Assembly (NCBI GenBank): GCA_963691655.1
Contig: CAVNUY010000089.1
Coordinates: 496,001 to 560,000 of the forward strand
Direction: 5' to 3'
Length of the DNA stretch: 64,000 bases
Source of the DNA: Toxonevra muliebris
Lineage: Eukaryota; Arthropoda; Insecta; Diptera; Pallopteridae
The position numbers and the translations under genes were made by a program. The notes under the pieces were generated by a model that was given only the letters and a program-made list of their open reading frames with translations, did no database searches and was not told where the DNA came from. Shown here in pieces: positions 56,001 to 64,000 of the stretch. Every line of letters starts with the position of its first letter. Within the stretch, counting starts at the first letter, position 1.

Positions 56001-56045
56001 TCGGAATTAAAATTCGGAATTAAAATTCGAAATTAAAATTCGAAA

Positions 56046-56820
56046 TTGAAATTCGAAATTGAAATTCGAAATTAAAATTCGGAATTAAAATTCGAAATTA
56101 AAATTCGAAATTAAAATTCGGAATTAAAATTCGAAATTAAAATTCGGAATTAAAATTCGAAATTGAAATTCGAAATTAAAATTCGAAATTAAAATTCGAA
56201 ATTAAAATTCGGAATTAAAATTCGGAATTAAAATTCGGAATTAAAATTCGGAATTAAAATTCGGAATTAAAATTCGGAATTAAAATTCGGAATTAAAATT
56301 CGAAATTAAAATTCGGAATTAAAATTCGGAATTAAAATTCGGAATTAAAATTCGAAATTAAAATTCGGAATTAAAATTCGGAATTAAAATTCGGAATTAA
56401 AATTCGAAATTAAAATTCGAAATTAAAATTCGAAATTGAAATTCGAAATTGAAATTCGAAATTAAAATTCGGAATTAAAATTCGAAATTAAAATTCGAAA
56501 TTAAAATTCGGAATTAAAATTCGAAATTAAAATTCGGAATTAAAATTCGAAATTGAAATTCGAAATTAAAATTCGAAATTAAAATTCGGAATTAAAATTC
56601 GAAATTAAAATTCGGAATTAAAATTCGGAATTAAAATTCGGAATTAAAATTCGGAATTAAAATTCGGAATTAAAATTCGGAATTAAAATTCGGAATTAAA
56701 ATTCGGAATTAAAATTCGGAATTAAAATTCGAAATTAAAATTCGGAATTAAAATTCGGAATTAAAATTCGGAATTAAAATTCGGAATTAAAATTCGAAAT
56801 TAAAATTCGAAATTGAAATT
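56046..56820. repeat. 390-bp (30-unit) HOR
   Basis: A pair of adjacent G units followed by a fixed order of A and GG units starts at 56046 and again at 56436, exactly 390 bp apart. Each copy ends in a long GG run. A separate 390-bp repeat with a similar GG-pair pattern occurs at 59178/59568. Confidence 0.85.
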
Positions 56821-59177
56821 CGGAATTAAAATTCGGAATTAAAATTCGGAATTAAAATTCGGAATTAAAATTCGAAATCAAAATTCGAAATTAAAATTCG
56901 AAATTAAAATTCGAAATTAAAATTCGAAATTAAAATTCGGAATTAAAATTCGAAATTAAAATTCGGAATTAAAATTCGAAATTAAAATTCGAAATTAAAA
57001 TTCGAAATTAAAATTCGAAATTAAAATTCGAAATTAAAATTCGAAATTAAAATTCGAAATTAAAATTCGAAATTGAAATTCGAAATTAAATTTCGAAATT
57101 AAAATTCGGAACTAAAATTCGAAATTAAAATTCGGAATTAAAATTCGAAATTGAAATTCGAAATTAAAATTCGAAATTAAAATTCGAAATTAAAATTCGA
57201 AATTGAAATTCGAAATTGAAATTCGAAATTAAAATTCGGAATTAAAATTCGAAATTAAAATTTGGAATTAAAATTCGAAATTAAAATTCGAAATTGAAAT
57301 TCGAAATTAAAATTCGGAATTAAAATTCGGAATTAAAATTCGGAATTAAAATTCGGAATTAAAATTCGAAATTAAAATTCGAAATTAAAAATCGGAATTA
57401 AAATTCGAAAATAAAATTCGAAATTGAAATTCGAAATTAAAATTCGAAATTAAAATTCGAAATTAAAAATCGGAATTAAAATTCGAAATTAAAACTCGAA
57501 ATTGAAACTCGAAATTGAAATTCGAAATTAAAATTCGAAATTAAAATTCGAAATTAAAATTCGAAATTGAAATTCGAAATTAAAATTCGGAATTAAAATT
57601 CGAAATTAAAATTCGGAATTAAAATTCGAAATTGAAATTCGAAACTAAAATTCGAAATTAAAATTCGGAATTAAAATTCGGAATTAAAATTCGAAATTAA
57701 AATTCGGAATTAAAATTCGAAATTAAAATTCGAAATTGAAATTCGAAATAAAAATTCGGAATTAAAATTCGGAATTAAAATTCGGAATTAAAATTCGGAA
57801 TTAAAATTCGAAATTAAAATTCGAAAATAAAATTCGAAATTGAAATTCGAAATTAAAATTCGAAATTGAAATTCGAAATTAAAATTCGAAATTAAAATTC
57901 GAAATTAAAATTCGAAATTGAAATTCGAAATTAAAATTCGAAATTAAAATTCGAAATTAAAATTCGAAATTAAAATTCGAAATTAAAATTCGAAATTAAA
58001 ATTCGAAATTAAAAATCGGAATTAAAATTCGAAAATAAAATTCGAAATTGAAATTCGAAATTAAAATTCGAAATTAAAATTCGAAATTAAAATTCGAAAT
58101 TGAAATTCGAAATTAAAATTCGGAATTAAAATTCGGAATTAAAATTCGGAATTAAAATTCGAAGTTGAAATTCGAAATTGAAATTCGAAATTAAAATTCG
58201 GAACTAAAATTCGAAATTAAAATTCGGAATTAAAATTCGAAATTGAAATTCGAAATTAAAATTCGAAATTAAAATCGGAATTAAAATTTGGAATTAAAAT
58301 TCGGAATTAAAATTCGGAATTAAAATTTGGAATTAAAATTCGGAATTAAAATTCGGAATTAAAATTCGGAATTAAAATTCGAAATTAAAATTCGGAATTA
58401 AAATTCGGAATTAAAATTCGGAATTAAAATTCGGAATTAAAATTCGGAATTAAAATTCGAAATTAAAATTTGAAATTAAAATTCGAAAATAAAATTCGAA
58501 ATTGAAATTCGAAATTAAAATTCGGAATTAAAATTCGAAATTGAAATTCGGAATTAAAATTCGAAATTAAAATTCGGAATTAAAATTCGGAATTAAAATT
58601 CGAAATTAAAATTCGAAATTAAAATTCGAAATTGAAATTCGAAATTGAAATTCGAAATTAAAATTCGGAATTAAAATTCGAAATTAAAATTCGAAATTAA
58701 AATTCGGAATTAAAATTCGAAATTAAAATTCGGAATTAAAATTCGAAATTGAAATTCGAAATTAAAATTCGAAATTAAAATTCGGAATTGAAATTCGGAA
58801 TTAAAATTCGAAATTAAAATTCGGAATTAAAATTCGGAATTAAAATTCGAAATTAAAATTCGAAATTAAAATTCGAAATTGAAATTCGAAATTGAAATTC
58901 GAAATTAAAATTCGGAATTAAAATTCGAAATTAAAATTCGAAATTAAAATTCGGAATTAAAATTCGAAATTAAAATTCGGAATTAAAATTCGGAATTAAA
59001 ATTCGGAATTAAAATTCGGAATTAAAATTCGGAATTAAAATTCGAAATTAAAATTCGGAATTAAAATTCGGAATTAAAATTCGGAATTAAAATTCGAAAT
59101 TAAAATTCGGAATTAAAATTCGGAATTAAAATTCGGAATTAAAATTCGAAATTAAAATTCGAAATTAAAATTCGAAA

Positions 59178-59960
59178 TTGAAATTCGAAATTGAAATTCG
59201 AAATTAAAATTCGGAATTAAAATTCGAAATTAAAATTCGAAATTAAAATTCGGAATTAAAATTCGAAATTAAAATTCGGAATTAAAATTCGAAATTGAAA
59301 TTCGAAATTAAAATTCGAAATTAAAATTCGGAATTAAAATTCGGAATTAAAATTCGGAATTAAAATTCGGAATTAAAATTCGGAATTAAAATTCGAAATT
59401 AAAATTCGGAATTAAAATTCGAAAATAAAATTCGAAATTGAAATTCGAAATTAAAATTCGGAATTAAAATTCGAAATTGAAATTCGGAATTAAAATTCGA
59501 AATTAAAATTCGGAATTAAAATTCGGAATTAAAATTCGAAATTAAAATTCGAAATTAAAATTCGAAATTGAAATTCGAAATTGAAATTCGAAATTAAAAT
59601 TCGGAATTAAAATTCGAAATTAAAATTCGAAATTAAAATTCGGAATTAAAATTCGAAATTAAAATTCGGAATTAAAATTCGAAATTGAAATTCGAAATTA
59701 AAATTCGAAATTAAAATTCGGAATTAAAATTCGGAATTAAAATTCGGAATTAAAATTCGGAATTAAAATTCGGAATTAAAATTCGGAATTAAAATTCGGA
59801 ATTAAAATTCGAAAATAAAATTCGAAATTGAAATTCGAAATTAAAATTCGAAATTAAAATTCGAAATTAAAATTCGAAATTAAAATTCGAAATTAAAATT
59901 CGAAATTAAAATTCGGAATTAAGATTCGAAATGAAAATTCGGAATAAAAATTCGAAATTA
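59178..59960. repeat. 390-bp (30-unit) HOR, second locus
   Basis: Two adjacent G units start at 59178 and 59568 (390 bp) and are followed by the same order of units, including a CGAAAATAAAA unit and GG runs of five and seven units. The second copy ends in disturbed units near 59915-59945 (AAGATTCGAAATGAAAATTCGG), which contain an ATG triplet at 59931. Confidence 0.84.
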
Positions 59961-59999
59961 AAATTCGAAATTAAAATTCGAAATTAAAATTCGGAATTA

Positions 60000-62850
60000 A
60001 AATTCGGAATTAAAATTCGGAATTAAAATTCGGAATTAAAATTCGGAATTAAAATTCGGAATTAAAATTCGGAATTAAAATTTGGAATTAAAATTCGGAA
60101 TTAAAATTCGGAATTAAAATTCGAAATTAAAAGTCGGAATTAAAATTCGAAATTAAAATTCGGAATTAAAATTCGAAATTAAAATTCGGAATTAAAATTA
60201 GGAATTAAAATTCGGAATTAAAATTCGAAAATAAAATTCGGAATTAAAATTCGAAATTAAAATTCGAAATTGAAATTCGAAATTAAAATTCGGAATTAAA
60301 ATTCGGAATTAAAGTTCGAAATTAAAATTCGGAAATTAAAATTCGGAATTAAAATTCGGAATTAAAATTCGGAATTAAAATTCGAAATTAAAATTCGGAA
60401 TTAAAATTCGAAAATAAAATTCGAAATTGAAATTCGAAATTAAAATTCGAAATTAAAATTCGGAATTAAAATTTGGAATTAAAATTCGGAATTAAAATTC
60501 GGAATTAAAATTCGAAATTAAAATTCGAAATTAAAATTCGAAATTAAAATTCGAAATTTAAATTCGAAATTAAAATTCGAAATTAAAATTCGAAATTAAA
60601 AATCGAAATTAAAATTCGAAATTGAAATTCGAAATTGAAATTCGAAATTAAAATTCGGAATTAAAATTCGAACTTGAAATTCGGAATTAAAATTCGAAAT
60701 TAAAAATCGAAATTAAAATTCGAAATTGAAATTCGAAATTGAAATTCGAAATTAAAATTCGGAATTAAAATTCGAAATTAAAATTCGGAATTAAAATTCG
60801 AAATTAAAATTCGAAATTGAAATTCGAAATTAAAATTCGAAATTAACATTCGGAATTAAAATTCGAAATTAAAATTCGGAATTAAAATTCGAAATTAAAA
60901 TTCGGAATAAATATTCGGAATTAAAATTCGAAATTGAAATTCGGAATTAAAATTCTAAATTAAAAATCGAAATTAAAATTCGAAATTGAAATTCGAAATT
61001 GAAATTCGAAATTAAAATTCGAAATTAAAATTCGAAATTAAAATTCGAAATTGAAATTCGAAATTAAAATTCGAATTTAAAATTCGGAATTAAAATTCGA
61101 AATTAAAATTCGGAATTAAAATTCGAAATTAAAATTCGGAATTAAAATTCGGAATTAAAATTCGGAATTAAAATTCGAAGTTGAAATTCGAAATTAAAAT
61201 TCGAAATTAAAATTCGGAACTAAAATTCGAAATTAAAATTCGGAATTAAAATTCGAAATTGAAATTCGAAATTAAAATTCGAAATTAAAATCGGAATTAA
61301 AATTTGGAATTAAAATTCGGAATTAAAATTCGGAATTAAAATTCGAAATTGAAATTCGAAATTGAAATTCGAAATTAAAATTCGGAATTAAAATTCGAAA
61401 TTAAAATTCGAAATTAAAATTCGGAATTAAAATTCGGAATTAAAATTTGGAATTAAAATTCGAAATTAAAATTCGAAATTAAAATTCGGAATTAAAATTC
61501 GAAATTAAAATTCGGAATTAAAATTCGAAATTAAAATTCGAAATTAAAATTCGAAATTAAAATTCGAAGTTGAAATTCGAAATTAAAATTCGAAATTAAA
61601 ATTCGGAACTAAAATTCGAAATTAAAATTCGGAATTAAAATTCGAAATTGAAATTCGAAATTAAAATTCGAAATTAAAATCGGAATTAAAATTTGGAATT
61701 AAAATTCGGAATTAAAATTCGGAATTAAAATTTGGAATTAAAATTCGAAATTAAAATTCGAAATTAAAATTCGAAATTGAAATTCGAAATTAAAATTCGG
61801 AATTAAAATTTGGAATTAAAATTCGGAATTAAAATTTGGAATTAAAATTCGGAATTAAAATTCGAAATTAAAATTCGAAATTAAAAGTCGGAATTAAAAT
61901 TCGAAATTAAAATTCGGAATTAAAATTCGAAATTAAAATTCGGAATTAAAATTCGAAATTAAAATTCGAAATTGAAATTCGAAATTAAAATTCGAAATTG
62001 ACATTCGGAATTGAAATTCGAAATTAAAATTCGAAATTGAAATTCGAAATTAAAATTCGGAATTAAAATTCGAAATTGAAATTCGAAATTATAATTCGAA
62101 ATTAAAATTCGAAATTTAAATTCGAAATTAAAATTCGAAATTAAAATTCGAAATTAAAATTCGGAATTAAAATTCGAAATTAAAATTCGGAATTAAAATT
62201 CGAAATTAAAATTCGGAATTAAAATTCGAAATTAAAATTCGAAATTGAAATTCGAAATTAAACTTCGGAATTAAAATTCGAAATTGAAATTCGAAATTAA
62301 AATTCGAAATTAAAATTCGGAATTAAAATTCGGAATTAAAATTCGAAATTAAAATTCGGAATTAAAATTCGAAAATAAAATTCGAAATTGAAATTCGAAA
62401 TTGAAATTCGAAATTAAAATTCGAAATTAAAATTCGAAATTAAAATTCGTAATTAAAATTCGTAATTAAAATTCGGAATTAAAATTCGGAATTAAAATTT
62501 GGAATTAAAATTCGGAATTAAAATTCGGAATTAAAATTCGAAATTAAAAGTCGGAATTAAAATTCGAAATTAAAATTCGGAATTAAAATTCGAAATTAAA
62601 ATTCGGAACTAAAATTCGAAATTAAAATTCGGAATTAAAATTCGAAATTGAAATTCGAAATTGAAATTCGAAATTAAAATTCGAAATTAAAATTCGAAAT
62701 TAAAATTCGAAATTAAAATTCGAAATTAAAATTCGGAATTAAAATTCGAAATTAAAATTCGGAATTAAAATTCGAAATTAAAATTCGGAATTAAAATTCG
62801 AAATTAAAATTCGAAATAGAAATTCGAAATTAAAATTCGGAATTAAAATT
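60000..62850. repeat. GG-rich array with mixed B-type markers; no gene
   Basis: GG runs near 59990-60110, a CGGAAATTAAAA 14-bp unit near 60333, AATCGAAA units, a CGGAATAAATATT unit (60902), CGAAGTTG units (61177 and 61566, 389 bp apart) and TTTGGAATT units are mixed here. Private changes are more frequent than elsewhere (AACATTCGG near 60846, CGAACTTG near 60671, CGAATTTAAAATT near 61074, GACATTCGG near 62001, AAACTTCGG near 62263). No open frame or unique sequence is visible. Confidence 0.78.
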
Positions 62851-62859
62851 CGAAATTAA

Positions 62860-64000
62860 AATTCGAAATTGAAATTCGAAATTAAAATTCGAAATTAAAA
62901 TTCGGAATTAAAATTTCGAATTAAAATTCGGAATTAAAATTCGAAATTAAAATTCGAAATTAAAATTCGGAATTAAAATTCGAAATTAAAATTCGGAATT
63001 AAAATTCGGAATTAAAATTCGAAATTGAAATTCGGAATTAAAATTCGAAATTAAAAATCGAAATTAAAATTCGAAATTGAAATTCGAAATTGAAATTCGA
63101 AATTAAAATTCGGAATTAAAATTCGAAATTAAAATTCGAAATTAAAATTCGAAATTGAAATTCGAAATTAAAATTCGAAATTAAAATTCGAAATTAAAAT
63201 TCGGAATTAAAATTCGAAATTGAAATTCGAAATTAAGATTCGAAATTAAAATTCGGAATTAAAATTCGGAATTAAAATTCGAAATTAAAATTCGAAATTA
63301 AAATTCGAAATTGAAATTCGAAATTGAAATTCGAAATTAAAATTCGGAATTAAAATTCGAAATTAAAATTCGAAATTAAAATTCGAAATTAAAATTCGAA
63401 ATTAAAATTCGGAATTAAAATTCGAAATTAAATTTCGAAATTGAAATTCGAAATTAAAATTCGGAATTAAAATTCGAAATTAAAATTCGGAATTAAAATT
63501 TGAAATTAAAATTCGAAATTAAAATTCGGAATTAAAATTCGAAATTAAAATTCGAAATTGAAATTCGAAATTAAAATTCGAAATTAAAATTCGAAATTAA
63601 AATTCGAAATTGAAATTCGAAATTAAAATTCGGAATTAAAATTCGAAATTAAAATTCGGAATTAAAATTCGAAATTGAAATTCGAAATTAAAATTCGAAA
63701 TTAAAATTCGGAATTAAAATTCGGAATTAAAATTCGGAATTAAAATTCGGAATTAAAATTCGGAATTAAAATTCGAAATTAAAATTCGGAATTAAAATTG
63801 GAAAATAAAATTCGAAATTGAAATTCGAAATTAAAATTCGAAATTAAAATTCGGAATTAAAATTTGGAATTAAAATTCGGAATTAAAATTCGGAATTAAA
63901 ATTCGAAATTAAAATTCGAAATTAAAATTCGAAATTGAAATTCGAAATTAAAATTCGAAATTAAAATTCGGAATTAAAATTCGGAATTAAAATTCGGAAT
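62860..64000. repeat. Partial third copy of the B-domain start (as at 18.3 and 40.6 kb)
   Basis: The unusual unit AAATTTCGAATTAAAATTCGG occurs at 18351, 40671 and 62911, 22320 and 22240 bp apart, followed in all three by the same order of GG, AATCGAAA and G units and by an AATTAAGATT unit (18671, near 40991 and near 63231). In the 41-kb and 63-kb copies this last unit is followed by AAATTAAAATTCGG. In the 18.7-kb copy it is followed by AAATTATAATTCGG, so the two later copies are the closer pair. The copy continues to the window end. Confidence 0.87.

Larger units (their letters stand above)
54800..60000. repeat. ~2.6-kb HOR, two tandem copies
   Basis: CGAAGTTG at 55562/58161 is 2599 bp apart (200 units minus one base) and the AAACTCG pair at 54905/57491 is 2586 bp apart (one unit less). 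Each copy has, in order, the AAACTCG pair, CGAAACT, CGAAATAAAAATTCGG, AATCGGAATT, CGAAGTTG, CGGAACT, the 12-bp TAAAATCGGAATT unit and TTTGGAATT runs. The first copy also holds an internal 390-bp duplication near 56.05-56.8 kb. Confidence 0.87.
1..64000 (+). repeat. 13-bp AT-rich satellite array filling the window
   Basis: The whole window is head-to-tail copies of a 13-bp unit, consensus TTCGAAATTAAAA, all reading the same way; I found no inverted block. Each unit is a 7-mer TTCGAAA followed by a 6-mer TTAAAA or TTGAAA. The unit holds one CpG inside the palindrome TTCGAA, and GC is only 2-3 of 13 bases. Main variants are A, G (TTGAAA), T (TTTGAAA) and GG (TTCGGAA). No stretch of unique sequence over about 20 bp is visible, so there is no gene, RNA gene or mobile element. 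Arrays of this length and kind are known as constitutive heterochromatin in eukaryotes; the chromosomal location here is inferred. The 13-bp period is certain; the family name and host are unknown. Confidence 0.98.
40381..64000. repeat. Domain B2: second GG-rich domain, with newer amplifications
   Basis: The first part (40.38 to about 44.6 kb) is collinear with the start of domain B1. After that come amplifications not seen in B1, marked by paired AAACTCG units preceded by AATCGGAATT and CGAAAATAAAA units (starts at 44830, 45584, 46676, 46949, 47463, 48607, 48880, 50291, 53318, 54905, 57491). Others are marked by CGAAGTTG (50922, 52039, 55562, 58161, 61177, 61566) with 12-bp units lacking a T (TAAAATCGGAATT, near 51034, 52150, 55673, 58272, 61288, 61677). 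GG units increase up to about 60 kb. Small A/T-unit islands occur near 47030-47250 and 48960-49150. The domain runs off the window. No gene. Confidence 0.83.

Noticed and set aside
4744..59933. ATG triplets at 4744, 10412, 34413, 37206 and 59931 as possible starts.
   Set aside because: Each comes from a single mutation in a repeat unit and is followed within a few codons by in-frame TAA or ordinary repeat; none opens a frame of useful length.
1..64000. A CRISPR array, because of regular short repeats.
   Set aside because: There are no unique spacers: the 13-mers abut directly and all intervening sequence is the same repeat. The period is far too short.
1..64000. Telomeric repeat.
   Set aside because: The unit lacks the G-rich strand of known telomere repeats and has higher-order structure and internal duplications typical of satellites.
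1..64000. Bacterial or plasmid iterons or an AT-rich replication origin.
   Set aside because: Iterons come in small clusters next to a rep gene. Here 64 kb has no coding sequence at all, which does not fit a prokaryotic replicon.
1..64000. Heat-shock-element-like pattern of GAA and TTC.
   Set aside because: Heat-shock elements need GAA and TTC spaced by two bases. Here TTC and GAA abut (TTCGAA) or are separated by one base (GAAATTC), so the spacing is wrong.
1..64000. Homeodomain-type TAAT cores on the minus strand of A units.
   Set aside because: Such cores follow automatically from AATTAAAA and are present thousands of times. Nothing else in the sequence supports a specific regulator.
1..64000. 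Inverted repeats or palindromic arms flanking a domain.
   Set aside because: The only palindromes are the short TTCGAA or AATTTCGAAATT cores inside units. No reversed array (CGAATTTTAATTT orientation) was found anywhere.

Overview
This window is one uninterrupted satellite DNA array from base 1 to base 64000. No gene, RNA gene, transposon, CRISPR array or unique-sequence island is visible on either strand. The basic unit is 13 bp, consensus TTCGAAATTAAAA, so about 4,900 copies are present, all in the same orientation. The unit is bipartite: a 7-mer TTCGAAA plus a 6-mer TTAAAA (or TTGAAA). This is shown by rare 6- and 7-bp half-unit phase slips.

The long, AT-rich, CpG-retaining and higher-order structure is typical of eukaryotic heterochromatin (centromeric, pericentromeric, subtelomeric, sex- or B-chromosome satellite), probably from a long-read assembly. 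The species cannot be told from the sequence. I know of no named satellite family with this unit, but I could not search.

Unit variants are the only information in the window. The main ones are A (TTCGAAATTAAAA), G (TTCGAAATTGAAA), T (TTTGAAATTAAAA or TTTGAAATTGAAA; the CpG has become TpG) and GG (TTCGGAATTAAAA). Rare private variants act as markers: CGAAACTG, AAAGTCG, AAACTCG, TTAGAAA, CGGAACT, CGGAATAAATATT, CGAAGTTG, AATCCGAATT, CGAGATT, GAATTTCG. They show four domains: A1 (about 1-18070, A/G/T units), B1 (about 18070-27080, rich in GG), A2 (about 27080-40380, A/G/T) and B2 (40381-64000, rich in GG).

The array is hierarchical. Local higher-order repeats (HORs) have periods of 91/182, 130, 260, 273, 390, about 670, 722/735, 741, 1117, 2599, about 2.8-2.96 kb, 3712 and 4277 bp, nearly all whole or half multiples of 13. 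Above them, a segment of about 14 kb (about 6.9-21.4 kb) reappears in the same order at about 30.7-44.6 kb, offset 22-26 kb. It carries the A-to-B boundary with it, and part of a third copy of the B start begins near 62.86 kb. Offset changes along the duplication are explained by specific extra HOR copies in one or other copy.

The only open reading frame of note (28476-28733, minus) is a by-product of the repeat: it starts at TTG and encodes a 13-residue periodic peptide. I do not call it a gene. Any biology here would be in DNA or chromatin structure, repeat turnover or non-coding transcription. Marker coordinates were read by eye; domain and HOR edges are approximate.
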